A DNA stretch of 64,000 nt from Acidobacteriaceae bacterium (GTDB lineage: Bacteria > Acidobacteriota > Terriglobia > Terriglobales > Acidobacteriaceae): positions 1 to 64,000 of the forward strand of contig PMWW01000171.1 of assembly GCA_003165795.1 (NCBI GenBank), written 5' to 3'. The notes beneath the pieces are model-generated. The model was not told the origin of the DNA. It did no database searches and was given only the letters and a program-made list of their open reading frames with translations. This document shows positions 8,231 through 18,812 of this stretch, piece by piece; the stretch's first letter is position 1; the number at the start of each line of letters is the position of its first letter. The translations under genes were made by a program, and so were the position numbers.

Positions 8231-8914
8231 ATGAAACTGTATCTTGCTTCGCTCATTCTGCTGTGCTTGGCACTGGCTGCCGTTCCGGCCATGGCGCAAG
8301 GCTCGTATAACAACGGTCCCGTCAACGGGCAGATCGATGCTTGGACCATCAACTTTGGTTTTTCCGTTAGCGACACCTTCCAGGTCAGCGGCAGCGGTGG
8401 CGCTGACCCGCTGAACAGCCTCTCTTTCTACGCGTGGCTGGATCCCGGCGACAGCATTTCGAATGTCGAATTGCAGGTCGGTAACTCGGCTTTTGGCAAT
8501 ACCCTGTTTGACGGAACCCTCAGCCTGACCCAGTCGGGCTGCAGCACGAACGGCTTCGGGTTCGACGTGTGCAAAGAGTCCAGTAACTTCGGCCTCGGCC
8601 CGATACTGGGCGCCGGAAATTACTGGCTGACTTTGCAGAACGCCAGCGTCCCCAGTGGCGATCCGACTTACTGGGATGAGAACTCCGGCGTAGGCTGCAC
8701 GTCGCCAGGTTGCCCGTCCGTCGCACAGGAAAACACACTCGGAACAATTCCTTCGGAAGCGTTCACCGTCGGTTGGGACTCCAGCACCACCAACTCGACC
8801 AGCGGCTGCGCGGTCGCTGGCCTGAACAATTGTCCTGAACCCAGCAGCCTTCTGCTGTTCGGTTCCGGCATCGCCGGCCTGGCGCGAATGTTACGGCTGA
8901 AGATTCGCTGGTAG
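8231..8914 (+). CDS. PEP-CTERM sorting domain protein
   Basis: A 227-residue exported protein. The signal peptide (MKLYLASLILLCLALAAVPA-MAQ) is followed by a beta-rich, Gly/Ser/Asn-rich body. The C-terminus has the PEP-CTERM sorting signal: CPEPSS, a hydrophobic segment (LLLFGSGIAGLA) and a basic tail (RMLRLKIRW). Such proteins are processed by an exosortase and delivered to the cell surface, often with exopolysaccharide. The exosortase gene is not in this window. The start is fixed by a GGAGG site 6 bases before the ATG. The function of the body is unknown. Confidence 0.85.
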   Translation: MKLYLASLILLCLALAAVPAMAQGSYNNGPVNGQIDAWTINFGFSVSDTFQVSGSGGADPLNSLSFYAWLDPGDSISNVELQVGNSAFGNTLFDGTLSLTQSGCSTNGFGFDVCKESSNFGLGPILGAGNYWLTLQNASVPSGDPTYWDENSGVGCTSPGCPSVAQENTLGTIPSEAFTVGWDSSTTNSTSGCAVAGLNNCPEPSSLLLFGSGIAGLARMLRLKIRW

Positions 8915-8922
8915 CGCTGGAG

Positions 8923-8944
8923 GTTTTTGCTGGTTGCGAAAAAC
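8923..8944. terminator. Weak two-way terminator candidate
   Basis: GTTTTT (8923-8928) and AAAAAC (8939-8944) form a 6-bp stem between the convergent PEP-CTERM and ligA genes. The stem is AT-rich and short, so the call is weak. Confidence 0.3.
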
Positions 8945-8964
8945 TCAGAGAGGGATTTCTTGCT

Positions 8965-11175
<2,211 letters not shown>

Positions 11176-11176
11176 T

Positions 11177-11806
11177 TTGAAACATCTTCTCAACAAATGG
11201 AGCCTGCTGATCCTGGCGTTACTGAAGCCGCTGGGAATCTGGGGCGTGATGGGATTTGCCGCGGTGGACGCGGCCTTTCTCGGTATGCCGCTGGACGCTA
11301 TCGTAGCGGGCTATGCGTATGCCGACCCCAGGCGCTTCCTGCTATACGCGGCCATGGGAGCGGCCGGCTCGGCCCTGGGCAGCATCGTGATTTACCTGAT
11401 CGGCTACAAAGGTGGCGAGCTGCTGCTGGTAAAGCGAATCGGGAAGCAGCGGTTCAACAAGATCAAAGCTTCCTTCGAGCGGCACGAATTCCTGGCGGTA
11501 ATGCTGCCCTCCATGCTTCCGCCGCCGACGCCGTTCAAGCTGTTCGTGCTATCGGCCGGAGTAGCGGAGATGAACTTCGGCCACTTTCTGGCTGCGATTT
11601 TCTTTGGCCGACTGCTGCGCTTCTCGCTGGTGTCGCTGATCGTGATCCGTTACGGGCCTGCGATCCTGGGCTTCGTGGGAGGGATGGTGCACCGCCATCT
11701 GCGCTTGGCGATCGCTGTGATTGCGGCCGCGTTGCTGATCGGCTGGTGGGTTTGGCGGCTGCGTAAGCGTCGCTCACGGCGGAGAACCGAGCGGCCCACC
11801 CAGTAA
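11177..11806 (+). CDS. DedA/VTT-domain family membrane protein
   Basis: A 209-residue membrane protein with the SNARE-associated/VTT plan: GVMGFAAVDAAFLGMPLDAIVAGYAY, a glycine-rich membrane segment (AAMGAAGSALGSIVIYLIGYKGG), then FERHEFLAVMLPSMLPPPTPFKLFVLSAGVAEM and FGRLLRFSLVSL. Members are linked to lipid scrambling or undecaprenyl phosphate recycling in other bacteria, but that is not proven here. The tail is highly basic (RLRKRRSRRRTERP). The start is a TTG directly behind a heptamer repeat arm. No ATG precedes the first conserved block, so a start at the TTG is likely but not certain. Confidence 0.8.
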   Translation: MKHLLNKWSLLILALLKPLGIWGVMGFAAVDAAFLGMPLDAIVAGYAYADPRRFLLYAAMGAAGSALGSIVIYLIGYKGGELLLVKRIGKQRFNKIKASFERHEFLAVMLPSMLPPPTPFKLFVLSAGVAEMNFGHFLAAIFFGRLLRFSLVSLIVIRYGPAILGFVGGMVHRHLRLAIAVIAAALLIGWWVWRLRKRRSRRRTERPTQ

Positions 11807-11863
11807 GGCGCGCGAGAAGATACTTGGCCACGACAAGAATTTCGCGGCGGAGGAATCGCGCGG

Positions 11864-12940
11864 TTACGGACTCGGCGAATGCTGCAGGCTTTCTCCAGAC
11901 GGCGAGCGGCTGGAGTTCATTCCTTCCTGGACTACACGCAGGTCGGGACCCAGCAAAACAAAGCCGCCCAATGGCGCGCGGCGCGAGACCGAGGGATAGG
12001 CGTAGCGCAGGTCCTGAAACTCCACCAGGTAGCCGGCACCACCTTCGAGCTTTCTTTCCGCGACATAGGGAAAGACCGCCCAGTCGAGATATACGCGTCC
12101 CAAATATGACGACTTCGCTGCCCGGCTGACCGCGGTTTCCGGCGGCTTGTAGTACAGCTGTCCGTTTTGCGACTCCACGTCGGGGGCCAGAGAATTCACC
12201 GGAACGGTTGCGAAGAAGTCAGTGGTCTCAACCACGCCGTGCCAGCGAAACGGATTGATCATGTAGGGATACGCCGCCAGCCGCGTGGGTTCGGCCTGAT
12301 GGTAGAGGAAGGAATTCATGGCCGTGACGGCGCGGCGATGTTGGTAGTCACGGTAGCCCCATATCAGGACGAGGCAGACGAGAGCAGCGATGGCGCCGCC
12401 GCGACCCTGTGGACCTTTGCTGCGCCCCCCGATCTCCTGGTTGATGAGGCTGAACAGCGCCGGTATGGCAAGCCCGGCGATCAGCACGATCCAAATCAAC
12501 GGATCGACGATGTAAACGATGTCCCAGGAGTACCAGCGATAGTTGAACGGCTCGAATAGGCGAATGCCGTAGGCGGTGGTGTAGTCGAGCAGCAAGTGAC
12601 TGAGCGCAGCCAGTACCGCGCAGAAATAGAGATAGCCCCAGCGCACGGGCAGCTTTGGTGAAGGCTGACTCGCAGCGGCCGCACGCTTGCGAGATCGATA
12701 GTGATGCAGAAGGAATACGAGGCCCAGCACCGCCGCCGCCATAAATGGCACACCCACGAAGCTGTGAGTGATCCCGCGATGATGCTGCAAACCGGCGATC
12801 GAACCGCGAACTTCCCAGAGCACGTCGAGGTCGGCGGCCTCGGCGGCGAGCACCATGGTCACGGTGGCCAGCGCGGTCTTGCGATTGAAGCCGGAGCGCC
12901 CCATGCAGGCACCGGTCAGCATGTGAGTCAGCGGATCCAA
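11864..12940 (-). CDS. YdjM/DUF457-type membrane-bound metal-dependent hydrolase
   Basis: A 358-residue protein starting MDPLTHMLTGACMGRSGF, with HHRGITHSFVGVPF and LSHLLLDYTTAYGIRLFEPF. The spaced His and Asp residues and the N-terminal D-x-x-TH are the pattern of the LexA-regulated YdjM/DUF457 family of membrane-bound, probably metal-binding proteins. About five membrane segments cover residues 25-200. The last 150 residues form a soluble domain (FRWHGVVETTDFF, YVAERKLEGG), which larger members of the family also carry. The substrate is unknown. Confidence 0.85.
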   Translation of the reverse strand: MDPLTHMLTGACMGRSGFNRKTALATVTMVLAAEAADLDVLWEVRGSIAGLQHHRGITHSFVGVPFMAAAVLGLVFLLHHYRSRKRAAAASQPSPKLPVRWGYLYFCAVLAALSHLLLDYTTAYGIRLFEPFNYRWYSWDIVYIVDPLIWIVLIAGLAIPALFSLINQEIGGRSKGPQGRGGAIAALVCLVLIWGYRDYQHRRAVTAMNSFLYHQAEPTRLAAYPYMINPFRWHGVVETTDFFATVPVNSLAPDVESQNGQLYYKPPETAVSRAAKSSYLGRVYLDWAVFPYVAERKLEGGAGYLVEFQDLRYAYPSVSRRAPLGGFVLLGPDLRVVQEGMNSSRSPSGESLQHSPSP

Positions 12941-13016
12941 GTTTCCTCTCAGATAAGGCTAGCGCAGCGAGACGATTATTGTACGCAGGGCGCGATGGCC
13001 GTGCCGGGTTGTCGCC

Positions 13017-13508
13017 TCAACCGCGATCTCCGTGATCGTGCTCGGTCTTGCCGGCGAGCAGATCAACCGCGTGCGACAGGACTTCGATGACGGCCAGCAG
13101 CGATTGCGCGGCGCCACTTGGGCTGCCGGGAAGGTTCAGAACCAGCGCTTGCCCACGGATGCCGCAGAGTCCGCGGCTAAGCATCGCGAAAGGCGTTTGC
13201 GCCAGTCCGTCGCAGCGCATCTTTTCAGGAATGCCTTCGATAAGTTTCGAGCATACCGCGCGCGTCGCTTCCGGCGTGACATCGCGCGCGGCAATGCCGG
13301 TTCCACCGGTGGTGACCACCAAGTGCACTTGCTTGCTTAATCGCACCAGCGCTGCTTCAATCGTAGGCTGGTCGTCGGCAACGATTTCCTGATGCGTGAC
13401 ATCGAAGCCGTGCTGGCGAAGCAGCTCGGCGGTCGCCGGCCCGGAAAGATCGGCGCGTTCGCCGCGCGAACAGGAGTCGCTGACGGTAAGGACGGCGGCG
13501 GTTCTCAT
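13017..13508 (-). CDS. mog: MogA/MoaB-type molybdopterin biosynthesis protein
   Basis: A 163-residue protein of the MoaB/Mog family: [17 protein letters not shown], the loop [18 protein letters not shown] and the end [16 protein letters not shown]. The family adenylylates molybdopterin before the metal is inserted by MoeA. MoaB and Mog cannot be told apart safely by eye. It starts inside the moaC stop codon (ATGA overlap) and ends the three-gene moeA-moaC-mog run, so the three proteins are probably made together. Confidence 0.9.
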   Translation of the reverse strand: MRTAAVLTVSDSCSRGERADLSGPATAELLRQHGFDVTHQEIVADDQPTIEAALVRLSKQVHLVVTTGGTGIAARDVTPEATRAVCSKLIEGIPEKMRCDGLAQTPFAMLSRGLCGIRGQALVLNLPGSPSGAAQSLLAVIEVLSHAVDLLAGKTEHDHGDRG

Positions 13509-14023
13509 GGTCGTGTTGATTTGCCTGTCGCCTTCGTCTTGACACGCTGGTAGTCACCGCTTTTCCCGCCGGACTTGCGCAGCAGAACAACTTCGCGAAT
13601 CATGATCCCCTTGTCCAGCGCTTTGCACATGTCATACACCGTGAGAGCTGCGACCGATGCAGCAACCATGGCTTCCATCTCGACGCCGGTCACGGCAGTT
13701 GTCCGCGCTAACGTGCGAATGGCGACGCCGTCTTTCTTCACGTTGATCTCGACTTCGACTTTGCTCAAGGGGATGGGATGACACATGGGGATGAGATCGG
13801 AGGTGCGCTTGGCGGCCTGGATTCCCGCGATGCGGGCGACTTCGAGCGGATCGCCCTTGGGATTCCGCGGCAGCGCGCGCAGGACGTCGCGACTCATCGC
13901 CACGAAAGCTGTTGCCTCGGCTTCGCGCACGCTGGGCTGCTTGCCGGAAACGTCGACCATCGAAGCCTGGCCAGCCTCGTCATAGTGCGACAACTTCTTC
14001 GGCTTGTTCTTCGCTTTGGCCAT
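13505..14023 (-). CDS. moaC: Cyclic pyranopterin monophosphate synthase MoaC
   Basis: A 172-residue protein with the MoaC signature: [20 protein letters not shown], then [17 protein letters not shown] and [20 protein letters not shown]. It converts the MoaA product to cyclic pyranopterin monophosphate, the second step of molybdenum cofactor synthesis. The start is 6 bases after the moeA stop, and the stop overlaps the mog start. A basic tail ([11 protein letters not shown]) extends slightly past the usual end. moaA, moaD and moaE are not in the window. Confidence 0.95.
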   Translation of the reverse strand: MAKAKNKPKKLSHYDEAGQASMVDVSGKQPSVREAEATAFVAMSRDVLRALPRNPKGDPLEVARIAGIQAAKRTSDLIPMCHPIPLSKVEVEINVKKDGVAIRTLARTTAVTGVEMEAMVAASVAALTVYDMCKALDKGIMIREVVLLRKSGGKSGDYQRVKTKATGKSTRP

Positions 14024-14029
14024 TGGCGA

Positions 14030-15274
14030 TCAGAATAGCAGTATGGTGATCGCCTCGCCCGCGGCAAATCGCTCGCGGTCAGGTGGTACCACGATGTAGC
14101 AGTTCGATCCCGACACTGCCATCAGGTCGCCGGAACCCTGCCAGCGCACCAGTTCGACCTCGGGCCGCACATGCGTACCGCTAAGCTTTGCGGGCAGAAA
14201 GCGCGTGAGGCCGGGCTTGATGGTGAGGTCCGATTTCAACCCGGCCTGCGCGAAGGGCAGCGGCTGCGGCTTCGAGCCGCCGAGGGCGTCGAGTAACGGA
14301 CGAGCGAAGAGTTGGAACGTGACCATGGTCGAAACTGGGTTTCCTGGTAGCCCTAAGAACGGGGTAAGTTTTTCGCCCGACTTCGCCTCGCCGAAGACAA
14401 CCGGTTTCCCCGGCTGAATGCGCACCCCAGTAAAGAAAATGCGCGCCTCGAAGGATGCCAGCACCGGTTCGACGAGGTCGTACTTGCCCATGGAAACGCC
14501 GCCGGTGACGAGCAGCAGATCCGCCTCCAGGCCTTTGCGCAGCAGCACGGACAGCTCGCCAGCATTGTCGCGTGCCACTGGCATGATCATTGGATCGCCG
14601 CCGGCGGCGGAAACCTGGGCCGCCAGCGAGTAGCTGTTGGAGTTGCGAATCTCGTTTGCTCCCGGCCGCAGATTGATGTCGACCAGTTCGTCGCCGGTGG
14701 CGAGGATGGCGACTCGCGGCCGCCGGTACGCCGCAACTTCAGGCCGTCCGATCGCGGCCGCAATGGCCACCGTCGCATGGGTGACTCGCGTGCCGCGCGC
14801 AACCATCACCGAGCCTTTGCTAGCTTCCGATCCCAATGGAACGACGTTTTCGCCCGACCCCACGGAACGCTGCACGGTGACGACATCGCCGCTGCGCTCG
14901 GTATGCTCCACCATCACGACTGCATCCGCGCCCGCGGGAACAGGAGCGCCGGTCATGATCTCGGCGGCTTCGCCACGGCCTATACTGATGGCGCTTTGCT
15001 CGATCGTCGCGCCCGCCTTAATCTCTCCAACGCAACGCAACCGCGCCGGCAAGGTGCTCAGGTCAGCGGACCGCACCGCAAAGCCGTCGCGAGTGGAGCG
15101 CGGGAAGGGCGGGAAGTCGCGATCGGCAAGCAAGTCCTCGGCCAGCACCAGACCGGACGATTCCAGCAGCGGCAGCATTTCGGGTTCGGTGGAAGAGAGC
15201 TTGGCGGCGTACTCTTCGGCGAGGCATCTTGCCTCGTTGAACGACAGTAGCTCGGGTTCGGCGACACTGGCCAT
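14030..15274 (-). CDS. moeA: Molybdopterin molybdotransferase MoeA
   Basis: A 414-residue protein, normal length for MoeA. It has FPPFPRSTRDGFAVRSADL (the conserved DGFA/DGYA block), EIMTGAPVPAGADAVVMVE, and the nucleotide-binding loop LLVTGGVSMGKYDLVEPVL. The C-terminal domain is shown by LPGNPVSTMVTFQLFARPLL. It inserts molybdate into adenylylated molybdopterin. It is the first gene of the moeA-moaC-mog run; molybdoenzymes themselves are not in the window. Confidence 0.96.
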   Translation of the reverse strand: MASVAEPELLSFNEARCLAEEYAAKLSSTEPEMLPLLESSGLVLAEDLLADRDFPPFPRSTRDGFAVRSADLSTLPARLRCVGEIKAGATIEQSAISIGRGEAAEIMTGAPVPAGADAVVMVEHTERSGDVVTVQRSVGSGENVVPLGSEASKGSVMVARGTRVTHATVAIAAAIGRPEVAAYRRPRVAILATGDELVDINLRPGANEIRNSNSYSLAAQVSAAGGDPMIMPVARDNAGELSVLLRKGLEADLLLVTGGVSMGKYDLVEPVLASFEARIFFTGVRIQPGKPVVFGEAKSGEKLTPFLGLPGNPVSTMVTFQLFARPLLDALGGSKPQPLPFAQAGLKSDLTIKPGLTRFLPAKLSGTHVRPEVELVRWQGSGDLMAVSGSNCYIVVPPDRERFAAGEAITILLF

Positions 15275-15377
15275 GGTGATGGCGGCAAGAGACTGCTGCG
15301 AGACAACCGCTTAGACGCCGGCCTGGAGGTGGCTCTACCGAACCCCTCAAGCTGCGGACTTAATCAGAGTTCGCCTA

Positions 15378-15400
15378 GAACCAACTTTTTCAGCTGCCTG
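15378..15400 (+). repeat. Degenerate 'ACTTTTTCAGC-GCCTG' repeat
   Basis: GAACCAACTTTTTCAGCTGC at 15378-15397, followed by CTG, resembles stretches at 29903-29930, 38641-38668 and 38737-38762, all intergenic. The remainder of the gap 15275-15465 shows nothing recognisable. Confidence 0.35.
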
Positions 15401-15465
15401 CGCCACTGTGGATTCTACTTGAGCTTCGAGGGTGAGCGAAACTGATGGGAGCCAACTCCGGCGAG

Positions 15466-15497
15466 GAAAGCAAAGAGGACGGCACGAGGCCGCCCTC
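15466..15497 (-). terminator. Terminator after the TPR gene
   Basis: On the minus strand, GAGGGCGGC-CTCGT-GCCGTCCTC makes a 9-bp stem with one G-U pair (plus-strand 15475-15497) followed by TTTGCTTTCC. It is 8 bases past the stop codon. Confidence 0.65.
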
Positions 15498-15505
15498 CGA
15501 CGCTG

Positions 15506-16534
15506 TTAGTTAGGTTTCTTTTTTGACTTGCCGTAGCTGGTGTCGACGCTCGCGCCGATGGCGGCCAGCATCTGCTTGGAGGCGTCCGCGTACTTGCCGC
15601 TTGGCTGCAACTCCAGATACTTATTGAAGGCTTCCGCGGTGCCGGGCGGGGCGACCATCTTGTTGTCCTTCATGGTGGCCTTGCCAATTAAATCGACACC
15701 TTTCCAGTAATAGGCGTCGGCGCGCTTGGGATCAATTTGGATTGCCTTGTCGAAGGCAGCGACCGCCTCGTCGACCTTGCCGATATTGGTGAAGATTGCG
15801 CCTTCGTTGAAGTAGTACGTGCCGGCACTCAGCGGGTCGGCCTGGGCGGCTGCGGCGTATGTCTGTACCGCCTTGTCAGTCTGCCCGGACTTGGCGTAGG
15901 CATCCGCCAGGCCGCTGAGATAGGCGCCGGTATTCGGCTTAATCGCCAGCGCCTTCTGGTACGAATCGATGGCGTCGGTATACTTCTTGCCTCCTCGCTG
16001 TGCATCGCCCAGGTAGGCCCACAGCAGGTCCTCGGTAGGTTCAGCCTCTGTCGTCTGCTGCAGTAGGGTGATGGCTTGGTCGTAATTTCCGGCGGCTTCG
16101 AGTTCCTTGGCCTGTGCCAGCTTGCCATTCAGGTCCTTGACCTTCACATTCTGTTTCTGCACCGCTTCGACTTTCTTCTGTTGCTCGGCCGAGACGGGAT
16201 TGTCCTTGGCAATGTCGAAATCTACAGTCATGTCTCCGCCGGCAGTCACCGGCACATTGGGGTGCGAATCGAGGGTAGTGCCGTTTTGCACCAAAGTCGC
16301 GGTGTAGCTTCCGATGGGGAGTTCCGCCGCGACATATTGTCCCTTGGAATTGGTCTTCGCTTGGTACTTTCTTCCCGTCGAGGCGTCGTAGAGCTCAACC
16401 GTAGCCCCGCTAATTGGCTTGCCATCACGATCTGTGGCAACCCCGCGGACATCTCCATTCACCTGCGCCCACAAAGGCGCCGCACACACAATCATCGCCA
16501 ACAGCAAGCCCGCAAAATAAATAGTTTTCTTCAT
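15506..16534 (-). CDS. Secreted CRD plus tetratricopeptide-repeat protein
   Basis: A 342-residue exported protein. The signal peptide is MKKTIYFAGLLLAMIVCAAP-LWAQ. One CRD beta-sandwich follows (about residues 25-110: VRGVATDRDGKPISGATVEL, ELPIGSYTATLV), then a Lys/Gln-rich linker with coiled-coil character, then about four TPR units (for example AGNYDQAITLLQQTTEAEP and GKVDEAVAAFDKAIQIDPKR). TPRs mediate protein contacts, so a scaffold role in the periplasm or on the surface is plausible but unproven. The frame is open far upstream, but the signal peptide and an upstream GGAGG fix the ATG at 16534. Confidence 0.85.
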   Translation of the reverse strand: MKKTIYFAGLLLAMIVCAAPLWAQVNGDVRGVATDRDGKPISGATVELYDASTGRKYQAKTNSKGQYVAAELPIGSYTATLVQNGTTLDSHPNVPVTAGGDMTVDFDIAKDNPVSAEQQKKVEAVQKQNVKVKDLNGKLAQAKELEAAGNYDQAITLLQQTTEAEPTEDLLWAYLGDAQRGGKKYTDAIDSYQKALAIKPNTGAYLSGLADAYAKSGQTDKAVQTYAAAAQADPLSAGTYYFNEGAIFTNIGKVDEAVAAFDKAIQIDPKRADAYYWKGVDLIGKATMKDNKMVAPPGTAEAFNKYLELQPSGKYADASKQMLAAIGASVDTSYGKSKKKPN

Positions 16535-16611
16535 GGTTCCTCCAGCGCGTAGAGCCGAATAACGACCGCCTCTTTTGCAACCGTCTCTAGCGTTGATCTT
16601 GAGATTTATAG

Positions 16612-17325
16612 TCATGAAAAGTCCGGTACGGCAGCCTGCGACAAGTAGGGAATAGGATCCATCGCGCCCGCCGCGGCAAAGGCCCGCAGCCGCAAGACGC
16701 AACTGTCGCAACTGCCACAAGCCTGGTCGTCCCGGCTGTAGCATGACCACGTTAAATCGAAGGGCGCGCCTAATTCAAGGCCGAGGGTCACAATTTCGGA
16801 CTTTCGCAGCGCAATCAGCGGCGTCTCGATGCGGATGCGGCCTTGCTTTGTCCCCGTACGAATCACCTCGTTGAATGCCTGGTAGAACTCGGGACGGCAG
16901 TCGGGATAGCCCGAGCTGTCCTGCTGCACCGCACCAATATAGATGTGCTCTGCGCCCAGCACCTCGGCCCAGCTCGCCGCCGCTGACAGGAAATGCGCGT
17001 TGCGGAAGGGAACGTAAGTCACCGGTATTTGCGCTCCGATCTCCGGGCCAGCTTCGGGAACGGCAATCTGCTTGTCGGTTAGCGCCGAGCCGCCTATGGC
17101 GCGAAAGAACGGCGTGCGCACGATGAGGCGTTGGTTGATGCCGATCCGCTCGCAAATGCCCTGAAACGCAATCTGCTCGCGGGCTTCGGTCCGTTGTCCA
17201 TAGCTGATGTGGAGCGCAGCTACCGCATCGGAGCCGAAGTCGCGGACGGCGAGCGCGGCGCAGACGCAGGAATCCATGCCTCCGCTGAGGGAGACGACTG
17301 CGCGGTTTTCTCGGCTTGGTACCAT
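16612..17325 (-). CDS. queC: 7-cyano-7-deazaguanine synthase QueC
   Basis: A 237-residue ATP-dependent enzyme that converts 7-carboxy-7-deazaguanine to preQ0 in queuosine synthesis. The PP-loop is SLSGGMDSCVCAAL, and the zinc site at the end is C-x8-C-x2-C-x2-C in CYSRDDQACGSCDSC. EIVTLGLELGAPFDLTWSCY is typical. The start MVPSRENRAVVSLSGG at 17325 lies 5 bases after the queE stop; the open frame continues upstream but only as a shadow of queE. It is the last gene of the queD-queE-queC run. Confidence 0.95.
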   Translation of the reverse strand: MVPSRENRAVVSLSGGMDSCVCAALAVRDFGSDAVAALHISYGQRTEAREQIAFQGICERIGINQRLIVRTPFFRAIGGSALTDKQIAVPEAGPEIGAQIPVTYVPFRNAHFLSAAASWAEVLGAEHIYIGAVQQDSSGYPDCRPEFYQAFNEVIRTGTKQGRIRIETPLIALRKSEIVTLGLELGAPFDLTWSCYSRDDQACGSCDSCVLRLRAFAAAGAMDPIPYLSQAAVPDFS

Positions 17326-17330
17326 CCCAG

Positions 17331-18014
17331 CTATACGCCTTTCAGCGATGGCTCCCAGATGAACTTGTGGATCTGCAATCCGAGGCGCGCATTCAGTCCG
17401 TCGGCCAGCATCCACTCCGCCAGCGCCTGCGGATCGACCAGGCAATGCGAAACATCGCGACTTCCGGTTGCGTCTTTACGAAACGCCGGCGAAAGAATCG
17501 CCGAAGCTACTCGCGAGCCGAGCCCGTGTTCGCCAATGAACGCGCGTGCGAACTCGTAATCCCGCCGGCTGGCGACCACGAACTTCACCTCGTCGTGGGG
17601 CGTGAGCCAGGGCAAATTGTCGATGCGAAACGTATCGCCCTCGCCGGAATCGGGACACTTCACATCCACAATCTTCACCACCGCCGGCGGAACGTTGTCC
17701 AACGGCCGCTCGCCGCTGGTTTCCAGCAAAACGTTATATCCACGGCCCAGCAGACGGTCCATCAACAGGATGGCTTCGCGCTCCTGCAAGAGCGGTTCGC
17801 CGCCGGTGATCTCTACCAGTCCACCATCCGGAGACAAGCGATGCACCTCGCGCTCGATGTCTTCGAGGGTCATGCGTTGGCCGCCTTTGAAGGTGTATTC
17901 GCTGTCGCACCAGGTGCAACGCAGATTGCATCCCGCCAGCCGCACAAACGCGCAGGGAAGCCCCGCGTAGGACGACTCACCTTGCAACGATTTGTAAATT
18001 TCGATGATCTGCAT
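17331..18014 (-). CDS. queE: 7-carboxy-7-deazaguanine synthase QueE
   Basis: A 227-residue radical SAM enzyme. The iron-sulfur cluster cysteines are in the motif C-x3-C-x2-C (Cys29, Cys33 and Cys36 in GCNLRCTWCDSEYTF), and the substrate and SAM regions show EITGGEPLLQ and LLETSGE. It makes 7-carboxy-7-deazaguanine from the QueD product. The beginning MQIIEIYKSLQGESSYAGLP is the conserved QueE start, so the ATG at 18014 is chosen. An unusual inverted heptamer element lies just upstream, between it and queD. Confidence 0.95.
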   Translation of the reverse strand: MQIIEIYKSLQGESSYAGLPCAFVRLAGCNLRCTWCDSEYTFKGGQRMTLEDIEREVHRLSPDGGLVEITGGEPLLQEREAILLMDRLLGRGYNVLLETSGERPLDNVPPAVVKIVDVKCPDSGEGDTFRIDNLPWLTPHDEVKFVVASRRDYEFARAFIGEHGLGSRVASAILSPAFRKDATGSRDVSHCLVDPQALAEWMLADGLNARLGLQIHKFIWEPSLKGV

Positions 18015-18023
18015 GAAGTGCCG

Positions 18024-18092
18024 CGATTCGCTCTTCGCTTTTTGCCAGAGAACATTTCCGATTGTTCTGGCGAAAAGCGAACGGCGAAGAGC
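18024..18092. repeat. Inverted heptamer arrays between queD and queE (element 3)
   Basis: The right arm reads GAAAAGC-GAACGGC-GAAGAGC (18072-18092). The left arm, read on the other strand, gives GAAGAGC-GAATCGC, the same GAAnnGC word. The arms (18030-18054 and 18063-18092) are separated by only 8 bases, so the transcript could form one long imperfect hairpin. It sits inside the queDEC operon, where it might act as a processing or attenuation structure. Confidence 0.6.
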
Positions 18093-18097
18093 ACGTT

Positions 18098-18475
18098 TTA
18101 CTCGCTGTAACGTGCGGTGGTGGTGTCGGTCTCCCAGATGGTGACGTCCTTCACCCGCACCCGTCCGTTGGTGTTTTGCTTTAGCCGCGAGTTGGTCTCG
18201 TCGTAGAAATACTTGGCCAGGTTCTCCGCCGAAGGGTTCAGCGACGTGAACGGTTCCAACTCGTTGATCATCTCGTGATCGAGATAATTCATCACCGGGC
18301 GCAGCACGTCCTTCAGTTCCTTGAAGTCCAGCAGCAGGCCGGCCTTGTCTAGTTCGGCGCCGCTCAGGGTAACGCGAACCCGGTAGTTGTGCCCGTGCGG
18401 CTTCTCGCACTTGCCGCGATAGTTGCGCAGGTAGTGGCCGGCGGAAAAGGTATCTTCTACGGTAACTTCAAACAT
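18098..18475 (-). CDS. queD: 6-carboxytetrahydropterin synthase QueD
   Basis: A 125-residue enzyme that makes 6-carboxy-tetrahydropterin from 7,8-dihydroneopterin triphosphate, first committed step to queuosine. The zinc histidines are His14, His27 and His29 (TFSAGHYLRNY, KCEKPHGHNY) and the catalytic cysteine is Cys23. LNPSAENLAKYFYDE and the final WETDTTTARY are family features. The ATG at 18475 (MFEVTVEDTFSAGH) follows a GGAG site and is preferred over the ATG 36 bases upstream. No preQ1 riboswitch was recognised in front of it. Confidence 0.95.
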   Translation of the reverse strand: MFEVTVEDTFSAGHYLRNYRGKCEKPHGHNYRVRVTLSGAELDKAGLLLDFKELKDVLRPVMNYLDHEMINELEPFTSLNPSAENLAKYFYDETNSRLKQNTNGRVRVKDVTIWETDTTTARYSE

Positions 18476-18597
18476 GGGCTCCGGCCGTAACGGCGCAAAT
18501 AGGCGGGTCACGGCGAAGTAACTATTTTAGCTTGTTTGGACGTATGATGACGTAAGTCGGACGGCTTGGCGGGGCTGTTTCGACGAAGGGAGGACCT

Positions 18598-18812
18598 ATG
18601 TTGCCAGTCAATGCGATCATAGTGAAGGATCCGGACATCCTCGGCGGTACTCCGGTCTTCCGTGGAACGCGTGTTCCATTCCAGGCATTGCTCGACTACC
18701 TGGAAGGAGGTCAGACATTGGCGGAGTTTCTGGACGACTTCCCTACCGTGACCCGTGCGGCCGCAGTCTCGTCCAGGCTGCCCAGTCGCTTCTCGTCGGC
18801 CAACTTGGATGA
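18598..18812 (+). pseudogene. DUF433 antitoxin, frameshifted
   Basis: The start is a good DUF433 domain (IIVKDPDILGGTPVFRGTRVPFQALLDYLEGGQTLAEFLDDFPTV in parts: DPDILGGTPVFRGTRVP, then EFLDDFPTVTRAAA). After about residue 50 the same frame turns into unlikely sequence. The frame shifted by two bases instead continues as SLVQAAQSLLVGQLG and stops at TGA 18810-18812, which forms an ATGA overlap with the toxin start, as in intact DUF433-DUF5615 pairs. One lost base near 18760-18770 explains this. The unshifted frame would run on to 18852. Either a decayed gene or a sequence error. Confidence 0.75.

Noticed and set aside
18476-18597. preQ1 riboswitch before queD
   Set aside because: The short conserved preQ1 aptamer pattern could not be found on the minus strand upstream of queD.
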